64,000 nt of DNA, taken from contig OU612065.1 in the NCBI GenBank assembly GCA_914767715.1, positions 32,862,001 through 32,926,000 of the forward strand, in the 5' to 3' direction. The stretch is from Membranipora membranacea (lineage: Eukaryota; Bryozoa; Gymnolaemata; Cheilostomatida; Membraniporidae). The first letter of the stretch is position 1. Every line of letters starts with the position of its first letter. Positions 1 through 12,790 of this stretch are shown piece after piece. The notes below the pieces were generated by a model that was not told the DNA's origin, made no database searches, and saw only the letters and a program-made list of their open reading frames with translations. The position numbers and the translations under genes were made by a program.

Positions 1-699
1 CTCATATGAAGTATTAGCTCCCTGTGACGATGCGTATTCTATCGAGGTGTTTTGCAAGAAATTGACAAAAATCGATAGGTACGGTCCTGAGGAAATTGGC
101 CAATATTTGGGCAGAATTCCTTACTCGCTTAGAAACGCTTGAAACTCTGTTTTGACGTTCGCAATGACGTCCCAATATCTCATATGAAGTATTAGCTCCC
201 TGTGACGATGCGCATTCCATCGAGGCGTTTTGCAAAAATTGACAAAAATCTATAGGTACGGGTCCTGGGGAAAATGGCCAATAATTGGGCAGAATTCCTT
301 ACTCGCTTAGAAACGCTTGAAACTCTGTTTTGACGTTCGCAATGACGTCCCAATATCTCATATAAAATATTAGCTCCCTGTGACGATGCGTATTCTATCG
401 AGGTGTTTTGTAAGAAATTGACAAAAATCGATAGGTACGGTCCTGGGGAAATTGGCCAATAATTGGGCAGAATTCCTTACTCGCTTGGAAACGCTTGAAA
501 CTCTGTTTTGACGTTCGCAATGACGTCCCAAGATCTCATATGAAATATTAGCTCCCTGTGACGATGCGTATTCTATCGAGGTCTTTTGCAAGAAATTGAC
601 AAAAATCGATAGGTACGGTCCTGGGGAAATTGGCCAATATTTGGGCAGAATTCCTTGCTCGCTTAGAAACGCTTGAAACTCTGTTTTGACGTTCGCAAT
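1..699. repeat. 178-bp satellite, left block (class I)
   Basis: About four tandem monomers of the same satellite that fills 3536-43979. Each has the shared blocks gataggtacggtcctgggg and gaaacgcttgaaactctgtt. The class I signature cgttcgcaatgacgtccca is present. The block is cut by the window start on the left and stops inside a monomer, after gttcgcaat, on the right. The same monomer resumes at 3536, so this is the left arm of one interrupted array. Confidence 0.95.
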
Positions 700-1216
700 T
701 GTCAGATGACATTTTCTTATGTAATCATCATGAAGGACATCATGTTTTATAATTACCTTAGGGTATAAGAGCAGCCATATTTTCTTCCGAATGTGCAACG
801 ATCACTTACACAACATGGTATTGAAGTATCCTTATTCTCAAATGATTTATTATTAAGTGCGACAGTACAAAACTAAAGGTCAATCACATATCATATAAAG
901 ACGCAGACCAATAAATAACCAGTTAATATTCAACAAATACATTTCTGTACCAGACCCTGGGCTAAACCATACAATTGGTAACAGATCATAACCTGGATTA
1001 GAAATCCCATAAAAATATGACACCTGTCAAAACTGATTACCCTTGCACCTATTATTGGTCATTATTAGTTTCAATAAGCGGAGAAAAACAATGAGCTTAC
1101 AAAAGTCAAAAGCTAAGACTAAGGGTGAACTCTAGGTCACCAGACATTATAACACAAATATCACTGGTTTCTGATTATATTTTTTTCTCATAAGTTCCAT
1201 TGTCATCCACATGTTG

Positions 1217-1459
1217 TCAATTTGAATAGCTATGGTGATCTGTTTCGGCGTGATTATTATAGGCTTGACCTGCTTGTTGTGAGAGCTTTGCTGCTTGTTC
1301 GCTGGCTTCGAATTGATGATATGAGAACCAAACTTTAAAGTTATAGATATGAGATGAGTTCCGACAGTAGTGTTGTAGAGTATTCTTTAGATAATTAAGC
1401 TTGCACACTGTACTGTGAAGACAGGAGATCACCATTAACCCACATAATCTGTAAAACAA
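1217..1459 (-). CDS. Doubtful small ORF in the insertion, unrecognised
   Basis: An 80-codon minus-strand reading frame. Its second half is hydrophilic and rich in Gln, Ala, Asn and His (for example SEQAAKLSQQAGQAYNN), unlike typical random AT-rich translation, and it is the only such frame in the insertion. On the minus strand a good splice acceptor (TTTTGTTTTACAG) lies near its 5' end, so it could be a terminal exon rather than a whole gene. No domain, signal peptide or homologous copy elsewhere in the window supports it. The function is unknown and it may not be coding. Confidence 0.15.
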   Translation of the reverse strand: MFYRLCGLMVISCLHSTVCKLNYLKNTLQHYCRNSSHIYNFKVWFSYHQFEASEQAAKLSQQAGQAYNNHAETDHHSYSN

Positions 1460-1689
1460 AACAAAGCAAAGTTAGTTTATATTCAATTATTACTAAGAGC
1501 TTAAACTGAGACCAAACGGATACATACTTAGGCATTCAGTGCATGGTGAAGGGTAGTTTAGGTTAAGGCTTAATCATCATAGGTAATCATTATTGAAATT
1601 TATCTAGACACAGGCTATATGGTGATGGAAAATAGTAATATTGTAGTAAATAGAGGGAATAATACACTGAGGGCGTGTTGAAATATAAC

Positions 1690-2040
1690 AAAACATAATC
1701 ACAGGGCCATGAGAAATCTGGGCACGTGCAACAACCCGTGGAGAATCAAACAACGGGAAAACAACAGAAGTCACAAAACATCTTCAAAATAACCACAGAG
1801 TCACGAGATCTTTGGGCACGTGAATCAACCCTGGAAAGATTGCGAAATTAGAAAACCAATATATTGCACCATAGAAAACAAGTGCAGTTGACACCATAAG
1901 CTATTTTGAAAATAACGAGCAATAGAAGTCACTAAAGATCTTCAAAACAACCCTGGAAAGATTGCAAAATCAGGAAAACCAACAGATTACACCATGGATA
2001 AACAGGTGCACTTGACACCATAAATTACCTAAAAATAACC
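1690..2040. repeat. Degenerate tandem repeat, period about 122 bp
   Basis: Phrases recur in order with small changes: aaccctggaaagattgc near 1828 and 1950 (122 bp apart), gcacttgacaccataa-like text after each, and tgggcacgtg with agaagtcac before each. Two fairly clear units and a poorer third lie upstream. No coding signal. It sits inside the 700-3535 insertion. Confidence 0.6.
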
Positions 2041-2254
2041 AAAACAAAAATGAGGGAAGGTCAAGCAAAGGACAGACTAACCATGTTTTTGCAGCTAGAT
2101 AATTAAAACTGACAAAACACGCAAATCAAAAGAGAGTAATGACGAAATTGAGGCTAAAACCAACAACAAGGTAAACACCTTTACGCCTGTAAATGCAAAC
2201 GTTGCACAATAACAGGACAGCAAACCAGCACTATAAAAGTCTGATGGACACTTG

Positions 2255-2530
2255 TAAAAATCAGTCAGCGCCAGGAGGCGGGTTCACGACATATAATAGT
2301 ATACATATAATCAGAGAACTATCTGATTCAGTCAGCGCCAGGAGGCGGGTTCACGACATACAGCGTTACACATCTAATCAGATAACTATCTGATTCACTC
2401 AGCCCAAGGAGGCCTATTCTTCAACAAGAAGATAACAAATTCAGTCAGCGCCAGAGAGCGGGTTAACGACGTACAGCATTACAGATTTAATCAGAGAATT
2501 ATCTGATTCTGTCAGCCCAAGGAGGCACAT
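2255..2530. repeat. Minisatellite with 67-bp unit
   Basis: The block tcagtcagcgccaggaggcg and degraded forms start at 2261, 2328, 2395, 2441 and 2508. The spacings are 67, 67, 46 and 67 bp, so one unit has lost about 21 bp. Each unit also contains a gggtt(c/a)acgac motif and ends in taatcaga(g/t)aactatctgatt, which holds an internal inverted repeat (aatcaga and tctgatt) that could fold into a hairpin. An open frame across it is a by-product of the repeat. Confidence 0.85.
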
Positions 2531-2599
2531 CTACAGAGAGGAAAATTGTCTAAAAACTTTAGACACATTCAGCCAACAGAGCTTTTGGCAAGATATACA

Positions 2600-2925
2600 G
2601 AGATACAAATACCGCGATTCACAGCGAGGAACTTAGTCTAACATAGCTTAGATATAAAGAGATACATATACCGCGATTCACAGCGAGGAACCTAGTCTAA
2701 CATAGCCTAGATACAAATACCGCGATTCACAGCGAGGAAATCAGTCTAACATAGCCTAGATACAAATACCGCGATTCACAGCGAGGAAATCAGTCTAACA
2801 TAGCTTAGATACAAATACCGCGATTCACAGCGAGGAACTTAGTCTAACATAGCTTAGATATAAAGAGATACATATACCGCGACTCACAGCGAGGAACCCA
2901 GTCTAACATAGTTTCAATACACAGA
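2600..2925. repeat. Minisatellite alternating 49-bp and 59-bp units
   Basis: The core ccgcgattcacagcgaggaa begins at 2612, 2671, 2720, 2769, 2818 and 2877 (the last with one change, gactcac). The spacings are 59, 49, 49, 49 and 59 bp, so the array is symmetric: short units in the middle, long units at each end. The long units carry about 10 extra bases (ataaagagat) before the core. Each unit also contains agtctaacatag. No protein is implied. Confidence 0.9.
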
Positions 2926-2929
2926 TATA

Positions 2930-3535
2930 TCACACTGAATATCACACTGAATTCGAGGTCATCTGCACCAAGGGTAAGATCTTATTATAAAGATTTTGAA
3001 TGTTTATGTATTTTTATGACTAAATGATAAATGCTAAGATATTATTGTAAAATTATTGATTGATTTATTGCCTGACGAATAGAACCATATTTATATTTTG
3101 TTATTATTGTTTAAAATAAATCCTTGAGCAATTCCACCGAGAATTGCACCAAACTCAAATCTAAACCAGTGCTCAGTAGTTGAGGCTAGCGCACATTGTA
3201 CGATAGTAGCTCTACTTACCGCTGAGGTATTGTTGATCAACAGTTCAGTTGTGTTTTTGAAGTCTCTCTTTAATAACCGAATTATCAGCAATTATAAGTC
3301 CAGATCTGCTACCATTGCATTTGCACTACTTGAACCATACATATCGCGGATTCTAAAACAGAAAATTTGGAGGACATTTTATTATTTGGGATTTGAGACA
3401 AGGAGTGAACAACTACAAATTACAGTCCGATTAATCAAACACAAAATTCATTCACAATAAATATCATATTATTATTATACAAAGCAGAAGTAAACGTTAT
3501 ATTCACCATAACAAATCAAAAATTCCAAGCTGATA
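2930..3535. other. Right part of the insertion, no supported gene
   Basis: AT-rich sequence with a short direct duplication (atatcacactgaat twice near 2930-2955). A minus-strand open frame of about 66 codons (3091-3291) includes FGAILGGIAQGFI, and on the same strand a GTAAGTAG donor-like sequence occurs near 3217-3224. A plus-strand frame overlaps it at 3230-3460. Neither has supporting evidence and I treat both as non-coding. Confidence 0.5.
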
Positions 3536-3540
3536 CAATG

Positions 3541-6500
3541 ACGTCCCAAGATCTCATATGAAATATTAGCTCCCTGTGACGATGCGTATTCTATGGAGGT
3601 GTTTTGCAAGAAATTGACAAAAATCGATAGGTACGGTCCTGGGGACATTGGCCAATAATTTGGCAGAATTCCTTACTCGCTTAGAAACGCTTGAAACTCT
3701 GTTTTGACGTTCGCAATGAGGTCCCAATATCTCATATAAAATATTAGCTCCTTGTGACGATGCGTATTCTATGGAGATGTTTTGCAAGAAATTGACAAAA
3801 ATCGATAAGTACGGTCCTTGGGAAATTGGCCAATAATTGGGCAGAATTCCTTACTCGCTTAGAAACGCTTGAAACTCTGTTTTGACGTTCGCAATGACGT
3901 CCCAATATCTCATATAAAATATTAGCTCCTTGTGACGATGCGTATTCTATGGAGGTGTTTTGCAAGAAATTGACAAAAATCGATAGGTACGGTCCTGGGG
4001 AAATTGGCCAATAATTGGGCAGAATTCCTTACTCTCTTAGAAACGCTTGAAACTCTGTTTTGACGTTCGCAATGACGTCCCAATATCTCATATGAAATAT
4101 TAGCTCCCTGTGATGATGCGTATTCTATCGAGGTGTTTTGCAAGAAATTGACAAAAATCGATAGGTACGGTCCTGGGTAAATTGGCCAATAATTGGGCAG
4201 AATTCCTTACTCGCTTAGAAACGCTCGAAACTCTGTTTTGACGTTCGCAATGACGCCCCAATATCTCATATAAAATATTAACTCCCTGTGACGATGCGTA
4301 TTCTATGGAGGTGTTTTGCAAGAAATTGACAAAAATCGATAGGTACGGTCCTGGGGAAATTGGCCAACAATTGGGCAGAATTCCTTACTCGCTTAGAAAC
4401 GCTTGAAACTCTGTTTTGACGTTCGCAATGACGTCCCAATATCTCATATAAAATATTAGCTCCTTGTGACGATGCGTATTCTATGGAGGTGTTTTGCAAG
4501 AAATTGACAAAAATCGATAGGTACGGTCCTGGGGAAATTGGCCAATAATTGGGCAGAATTCCTTACTCTCTTAGAAACGCTTGAAACTCTGTTTTGACGT
4601 TCGCAATGACGTCCCAATATCTCATATGAAATATTAGCTCCCTGTGATGATGCGTATTCTATCGAGGTGTTTTGCAAGAAATTGACAAAAATCGATAGGT
4701 ACGGTCCTGGGTAAATTGGCCAATAATTGGGCAGAATTCCTTACTCGCTTAGAAACGCTCGAAACTCTGTTTTGACGTTCGCAATGACGCCCCAATATCT
4801 CATATAAAATATTAACTCCCTGTGACGATGCGTATTCTATGGAAGTGTTTTGCAAGAAATTGACAAAAATCGATAGGTACGGTCCTGGGGAAATTGGCCA
4901 ACAATTGGGCAGAATTCCTTACTCGCTTAGAAACGCTTGAAACTCTGTTTTGACGTTCGCAATGACGTCCCAATATCTCATATAAAATATTAGCTCCCTG
5001 TGACGATGCGTATTCTATGGAGGTGTTTTGCAAGAAATTGACAAAAATCGATAGGTACAGTCCTGGGGAAATTAGCCAATAATTGAGCAGAATTCTTAAC
5101 TCGCTTAGAAACACTTGAAACACTGTTTTGAGGTTCGCAATGACGTCCCTATATCTCATCTAAAAATTTAGCTCCCTGTGACGATGCGTTTTCTATCTAG
5201 GTATTTTGCAAGAAACGGGCAAAAATCGATAGGTACGGTCCTGGGGAAATTGTCCAATAATTCGGCAGAATTCCTTACTCGCTTAGAAACGCTTGAAACT
5301 CTGTTTTGACGTTCGTGATGACGTCCCTATATCTCATATAAAATATTAGCTCCCTGTGATGATGCGTATTCTATCGAAGTGTTTTGCAAGAAATTGACAA
5401 AAATCGATAGGTACGGTCCTGGGGAAATTGGCCAATAATTGGTCAGAATTCCTTACTCGCTTAGAAACGCTTGAAACTCTGTTTCGACGTTCGCGATGAC
5501 GTCCCAATATCTCATATGAAATATTAGCTCCCTGTGACAATGCTTATTCTATCGAGGTGTTTTGCAAGAAATTGACAAAAATGGATAGGTACGGTCCTGA
5601 GGAAATTGGCCAATAATTGGGCAGAATTCCTTACTCACTTAGAAACACTTGAAACTCTGTTTTGACGTTCGCAATGACGTCCCTATATCTCATATAAAAT
5701 ATTAACCCCCTGAAATCGGCAAAAATAGATAGGTACGGTCCTGGGGAAATTAGCCAATAATTTGGCATAATTCTTTACTAGCTTAGGAAGACTTGAAACT
5801 ATGTTTCGAGGTTCGCAATGACGTCCCTATGTCTCATCTAAAATATGAGCTCCCTGTAAACATGCGTTTTCTACCTAGGTATTTTGCAAGAAATCGACAA
5901 AAATCGATAGGTACGGTCCTTGGGAAATTAACCAATAATTGGGCATAATTCTTTACTAGCTTAGAAACGCTTGAAAGTCTGTTTTGAGGTTCGCAATGAC
6001 GTCCCTATATCTCATCTAAAATATTACCCCCCTGTGACGATGCGTTTTCTATATAGCTATTTTGCAAGAAATCGACAAAAATCGATAGGTACGGTCCTGG
6101 GGAAATTAACCAATAATTGGGCATAATTCTTTACTAGCTTAGAAACGCTTGAAACTCTGTTTTGAGGTTCGCAATGACTTCCCTATATCTCATGTAAAAT
6201 ATTAGCCCCCTGTAACTATGCGTTTTCTATATAGCTATTTTGCAAGATGTCGACAAAAATCGATAGGTACGGTCCTGGGGAAATTAGCCAATAATTTGGC
6301 ATAATTCTGTACTAGTTTAGAAACGCTTGAAACTCTGTTTTGAGGTTCGCAATGACGTCCCTATATCTCATATAAAATATTAACCCCCTGAAATCGGCAA
6401 AAATAGATAGGTACGGTCCTGGGGAAATTAGCCAATAATTTGGCATAATTCTTTACAAGCTTTAGAAGACTTGAAACTATGTTTCGAGGTTCGCAATGAC

Positions 6501-8254
6501 GTCCCTATGTCTCATCTAAAATATTAGCTCCCTGTGACCATGCGTTTTCTATCTAGGTATTTTGCAAGAAATCGACAAAAACCGATAAGTACGGTCCTGG
6601 GGAAATTAACCAATAATTGGGCATAATTCTTTACTGGATTAGAAACGCTTGAAACTCTTTTTTTGAGATTCGCAATGACGTCCCTATATCTCATCTAAAA
6701 TATGAGCTGCCTGTAAACATGCGTTTTCTATCTAGGTATTTTGCAAGAAATCGACAAAAATCGATAGGTACGGTCCTGGGGAAATTAGCCAATAATTGGG
6801 CAGAATTCTTTACTCGCTAAGAAACGCTTGAAACTCTGTTTTGAGGTTCGCAATGACTTCCCTATATCTCATGTAAAATATTAGCCCCCTGTAACTATGC
6901 GTTTTCTATCTAGATAATTTGCAAGAAATCGACAAAAATTGATAGGTACGGTCCTGGGGAAATTAGCCAATAATTGGGCATAATTCTTTATTAGCTAAGA
7001 AACGCTTGATAATCTGTTTTGAGGTTCGCAATGACGTACGTCCCTATATCTCGTCTAAAATATTAGCTCCCTGTGACGATACGTTTTCCATCTAGGTATA
7101 TTGCAAGAAATTGACAAAGATCGATAGGTACGGTCCTGGGGAAATTAACCAATAATTGGGCATAATTCTTTATTAGCTAAGAAACGCTTGATACTCTGTT
7201 TTGAGGTTCGCAATGACTTACCTCCCTATATCTCATCTAAAATATTAGCTCCCTGTGACGATGCGTTTAATATCTAGGAGTTTTGCAGGAAATCGACAAA
7301 AATCGATAGGTACGGTCCTGGGGAAATTAGCCAATAATTGGGCAGAATTCTTTACTCGCTAAGAAACGCTTGAAACTCTGTTTTGAGGTTCGCAATGACT
7401 TCCCTATATCTCATGTAAAATATTAGCCCCCTGTAACTATGCGTTTTCTATATAGCTATTTTGCAAGATTTCGACAAAAATCGATAGGTACGGTCCTGGG
7501 GAAATTAGCCAATAATTTGGCATAATTCTGTACTAGTTTAGAAACGCTTGAAACTCTGTTTTGAGGTTCGCAATGACGTCCCTATATCTTATATAAAATA
7601 TTAACCCCCTGAAATCGGCAAAAATAGATAGATACGGTCCTGGGGAAATTAGCCAATAATTTGGCATAATTCTTTACTAGCTTAGGAAGACTTGAAACTA
7701 TGTTTCGAGGTTCGCAATGACGTCCCTATGTCTCATCTAAAATATTAGCTCCCTGTGACCATGCGTTTTCTATCTAGGTATTGTGCAAGAAATCGACAAA
7801 AATCGATAGGTACGGTCCTGGGGAAATTAACCAATAATTGGGCATAATTCTTTACTGGCTTAGAAACGCTTGAAACTCTTTTTTTGAGATTCGCAATGAC
7901 GTCCCTATATCTCATCTAAAATATGAGCTCCCTGTAAACATGCGTTTTCTATCTAGGTATTTTGCAAGAAATCGACAAAAATCGATAGGTGCGGTCCAGG
8001 GGAAATTAGCCAATAATTGGGCAGAATTCTTTACTCGCTAAGAAACGCTTGAAACTCTGTTTTGAGGTTCGCAATGACTTCCCTATATCTCATGTAAAAT
8101 ATTAGCCCCCTGTAACTATGCGTTTTCTATCTAGATAATTTGCAAGAAATCGACAAAAATCGATAGGTACGGTCCTGGGGAAATTAGCCAATAATTGGGC
8201 ATAATTCTTTATTAGCTAAGAAACGCTTGATACTCTGTTTTGAGGTTCGCAATG
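3541..8254. repeat. Higher-order repeat, copy 1 of the 4,714-bp unit
   Basis: Starts with acgtcccaagatctcatatg and is followed in direct tandem by a nearly identical copy from 8255. Internally it runs from class I monomers (3541 to about 5690) to class II monomers with several shortened units. Corresponding positions differ by exactly 4,714 bp throughout (for example 3566 and 8280, 4812 and 9526, 5346 and 10060). I see only scattered base differences, so the duplication is recent. Confidence 0.9.
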
Positions 8255-11200
8255 ACGTCCCAAGATCTCATATGAAATATTAGCTCCCTGTGACGATGCG
8301 TATTCTATGGAGGTGTTTTGCAAGAAATTGACAAAAATCGATAGGTACGGTCCTGGGGACATTGGCCAATAATTGGGCAGAATTCCTTACTCGCTTAGAA
8401 ACGCTTGAAACTCTGTTTTGACGTTCGCAATGACGTCCCAATATCTCATTTAAAATATTAGCTCCTTGTGACGATGCGTATTCTATGGAGATGTTTTGCA
8501 AGAAATTGACAAAAATCGATAAGTACGGTCCTTGGGAAATTGGCCAATAATTGGGCAGAATTCCTTACTCGCTTAGAAACGCTTGAAACTCTGTTTTGAC
8601 GTTCGCAATGACGTCCCAATATCTCATATAAAATATTAGCTCCTTGTGACGATGCGTATTCTATGGAGGTGTTTTGCAAGAAATTGACAAAAATCGATAG
8701 GTACGGTCCTGGGGAAATTGGCCAATAATTGGGCAGAATTCCTTACTCTCTTAGAAACGCTTGAAACTCTGTTTTGACGTTCGCAATGACGTCCCAATAT
8801 CTCATATGAAATATTAGCTCCCTGTGATGATGCGTATTCTATCGAGGTGTTTTGCAAGAAATTGACAAAAATCGATAGGTACGGTCCTGGGTAAATTGGC
8901 CAATAATTGGGCAGAATTCCTTACTCGCTTAGAAACGCTCGAAACTCTGTTTTGACGTTCGCAATGACGCCCCAATATCTCATATAAAATATTAACTCCC
9001 TGTGACGATGCGTATTCTATGGAGGTGTTTTGCAAGAAATTGACAAAAATCGATAGGTACGGTCCTGGGGAAATTGGCCAACAATTGGGCAGAATTCCTT
9101 ACTCGCTTAGAAACGCTTGAAACTCTGTTTTGACGTTCGCAATGACGTCCCAATATCTCATATAAAATATTAGCTCCTTGTGACGATGCGTATTCTATGG
9201 AGGTGTTTTGCAAGAAATTGACAAAAATCGATAGGTACGGTCCTGGGGAAATTGGCCAATAATTGGGCAGAATTCCTTACTCTCTTAGAAACGCTTGAAA
9301 CTCTGTTTTGACGTTCGCAATGACGTCCCAATATCTCATATGAAATATTAGCTCCCTGTGATGATGCGTATTCTATCGAGGTGTTTTGCAAGAAATTGAC
9401 AAAAATCGATAGGTACGGTCCTGGGTAAATTGGCCAATAATTGGGCAGAATTCCTTACTCGCTTAGAAACGCTCGAAACTCTGTTTTGACGTTCGCAATG
9501 ACGCCCCAATATCTCATATAAAATATTAACTCCCTGTGACGATGCGTATTCTATGGAAGTGTTTTGCAAGAAATTGACAAAAATCGATAGGTACGGTCCT
9601 GGGGAAATTGGCCAACAATTGGGCAGAATTCCTTACTCGCTTAGAAACGCTTGAAACTCTGTTTTGACGTTCGCAATGACGTCCCAATATCTCATATAAA
9701 ATATTAGCTCCCTGTGACGATGCGTATTCTATGGAGGTGTTTTGCAAGAAATTGACAAAAATCGATAGGTACAGTCCTGGGGAAATTAGCCAATAATTGA
9801 GCAGAATTCTTAACTCGCTTAGAAACACTTGAAACACTGTTTTGAGGTTCGCAATGACGTCCCTATATCTCATCTAAAAATTTAGCTCCCTGTGACGATG
9901 CGTTTTCTATCTAGGTATTTTGCAAGAAACGGGCAAAAATCGATAGGTACGGTCCTGGGGAAATTGTCCAATAATTCGGCAGAATTCCTTACTCGCTTAG
10001 AAACGCTTGAAACTCTGTTTTGACGTTCGTGATGACGTCCCTATATCTCATATAAAATATTAGCTCCCTGTGATGATGCGTATTCTATCGAAGTGTTTTG
10101 CAAGAAATTGACAAAAATCGATAGGTACGGTCCTGGGGAAATTGGCCAATAATTGGTCAGAATTCCTTACTCGCTTAGAAACGCTTGAAACTCTGTTTCG
10201 ACGTTCGCGATGACGTCCCAATATCTCATATGAAATATTAGCTCCCTGTGACAATGCTTATTCTATCGAGGTGTTTTGCAAGAAATTGACAAAAATGGAT
10301 AGGTACGGTCCTGAGGAAATTGGCCAATAATTGGGCAGAATTCCTTACTCACTTAGAAACACTTGAAACTCTGTTTTGACGTTCGCAATGACGTCCCTAT
10401 ATCTCATATAAAATATTAACCCCCTGAAATCGGCAAAAATAGATAGGTACGGTCCTGGGGAAATTAGCCAATAATTTGGCATAATTCTTTACTAGCTTAG
10501 GAAGACTTGAAACTATGTTTCGAGGTTCGCAATGACGTCCCTATGTCTCATCTAAAATATGAGCTCCCTGTAAACATGCGTTTTCTACCTAGGTATTTTG
10601 CAAGAAATCGACAAAAATCGATAGGTACGGTCCTTGGGAAATTAACCAATAATTGGGCATAATTCTTTACTAGCTTAGAAACGCTTGAAAGTCTGTTTTG
10701 AGGTTCGCAATGACGTCCCTATATCTCATCTAAAATATTACCCCCCTGTGACGATGCGTTTTCTATATAGCTATTTTGCAAGAAATCGACAAAAATCGAT
10801 AGGTACGGTCCTGGGGAAATTAACCAATAATTGGGCATAATTCTTTACTAGCTTAGAAACGCTTGAAACTCTGTTTTGAGGTTCGCAATGACTTCCCTAT
10901 ATCTCATGTAAAATATTAGCCCCCTGTAACTATGCGTTTTCTATATAGCTATTTTGCAAGACGTCGACAAAAATCGATAGGTACGGTCCTGGGGAAATTA
11001 GCCAATAATTTGGCATAATTCTGTACTAGTTTAGAAACGCTTGAAACTCTGTTTTGAGGTTCGCAATGACGTCCCTATATCTCATATAAAATATTAACCC
11101 CCTGAAATCGGCAAAAATAGATAGGTACGGTCCTGGGGAAATTAGCCAATAATTTGGCATAATTCTTTACAAGCTTTAGAAGACTTGAAACTATGTTTCG

Positions 11201-12790
11201 AGGTTCGCAATGACGTCCCTATGTCTCATCTAAAATATTAGCTCCCTGTGACCATGCGTTTTCTATCTAGGTATTTTGCAAGAAATCGACAAAAACCGAT
11301 AAGTACGGTCCTGGGGAAATTAACCAATAATTGGGCATAATTCTTTACTGGATTAGAAACGCTTGAAACTCTTTTTTTGAGATTCGCAATGACGTCCCTA
11401 TATCTCATCTAAAATATGAGCTGCCTGTAAACATGCGTTTTCTATCTAGGTATTTTGCAAGAAATCGACAAAAATCGATAGGTACGGTCCTGGGGAAATT
11501 AGCCAATAATTGGGCAGAATTCTTTACTCGCTAAGAAACGCTTGAAACTCTGTTTTGAGGTTCGCAATGACTTCCCTATATCTCATGTAAAATATTAGCC
11601 CCCTGTAACTATGCGTTTTCTATCTAGATAATTTGCAAGAAATCGACAAAAATTGATAGGTACGGTCCTGGGGAAATTAGCCAATAATTGGGCATAATTC
11701 TTTATTAGCTAAGAAACGCTTGATAATCTGTTTTGAGGTTCGCAATGACGTACGTCCCTATATCTCGTCTAAAATATTAGCTCCCTGTGACGATACGTTT
11801 TCCATCTAGGTATATTGCAAGAAATTGACAAAGATCGATAGGTACGGTCCTGGGGAAATTAACCAATAATTGGGCATAATTCTTTATTAGCTAAGAAACG
11901 CTTGATACTCTGTTTTGAGGTTCGCAATGACTTACCTCCCTATATCTCATCTAAAATATTAGCTCCCTGTGACGATGCGTTTAATATCTAGGAGTTTTGC
12001 AGGAAATCGACAAAATTCGATAGGTACGGTCCTGGGGAAATTAGCCAATAATTGGGCAGAATTCTTTACTCGCTAAGAAACGCTTGAAACTCTGTTTTGA
12101 GGTTTGCAATGACTTCCCTATATCTCATGTAAAATATTAGCCCCCTGTAACTATGCGTTTTCTATATAGCTATTTTGCAAGATTTCGACAAAAATCGATA
12201 GGTACGGTCCTGGGGAAATTAGCCAATAATTTGGCATAATTCTGTACTCGTTTAGAAACGCTTGAAACTCTGTTTTGAGGTTCGCAATGACGTCCCTATA
12301 TCTTATATAAAATATTAACCCCCTGAAATCGGCAAAAATAGATAGATACGGTCCTGGGGAAATTAGCCAATAATTTGGCATAATTCTTTACTAGCTTAGG
12401 AAGACTTGAAACTATGTTTCGAGGTTCGCAATGACGTCCCTATGTCTCATCTAAAATATTAGCTCCCTGTGACCATGCGTTTTCTATCTAGGTATTGTGC
12501 AAGAAATCGACAAAAATCGATAGGTACGGTCCTGGGGAAATTAACCAATAATTGGGCATAATTCTTTACTGGCTTAGAAACGCTTGAAACTCTTTTTTTG
12601 AGATTCGCAATGACGTCCCTATATCTCATCTAAAATATGAGCTCCCTGTAAACATGCGTTTTCTATCTAGGTATTTTGCAAGAAATCGACAAAAATCGAT
12701 AGGTGCGGTCCAGGGGAAATTAGCCAATAATTGGGCAGAATTCTTTATTAGCTAAGAAACGCTTGATACTCTGTTTTGAGGTTCGCAATG
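8255..12790. repeat. Higher-order repeat, copy 2 of the 4,714-bp unit, one monomer shorter
   Basis: Matches 3541-8254 at a constant offset of 4,714 bp up to about 12750. There it jumps from the second-last to the last monomer (gggcagaattctttattagc), so about 178 bp is missing at its end. That is an unequal-crossover scar inside the monomer. Confidence 0.85.

Larger units (their letters stand above)
700..3535. mobile_element. 2.8-kb insertion inside a satellite monomer, CAAT on both sides
   Basis: The monomer is interrupted between gttcgCAAT (696-699) and CAATgacgtccc (3536-3539). Removing 700-3535 plus one CAAT restores a normal monomer, so this looks like a precise insertion with a 4-bp target-site duplication. 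The left end reads TGTCAGATGAC; the right end, reverse-complemented, reads TATCAGCTTGG. Beyond the first few bases these are not convincing terminal inverted repeats, and I see no long terminal repeat, poly(A) tail, transposase or reverse transcriptase. The interior holds three minisatellite blocks and no recognised gene. It could be a non-autonomous transposon, or unique DNA captured during array growth. Confidence 0.6.

Noticed and set aside
3091-3460. Opposed frames with GAILGGIAQGFI as a second peptide gene
   Set aside because: The glycine-rich stretch looks peptide-like, but there is no signal exon, no paralogue and no consistent splice model.
700-3535. LTR retrotransposon in the satellite
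   Set aside because: The left end starts with TG, but the right end does not finish with CA when CAAT is taken as the target duplication, and the two ends do not form a direct repeat. No gag or pol text is present.
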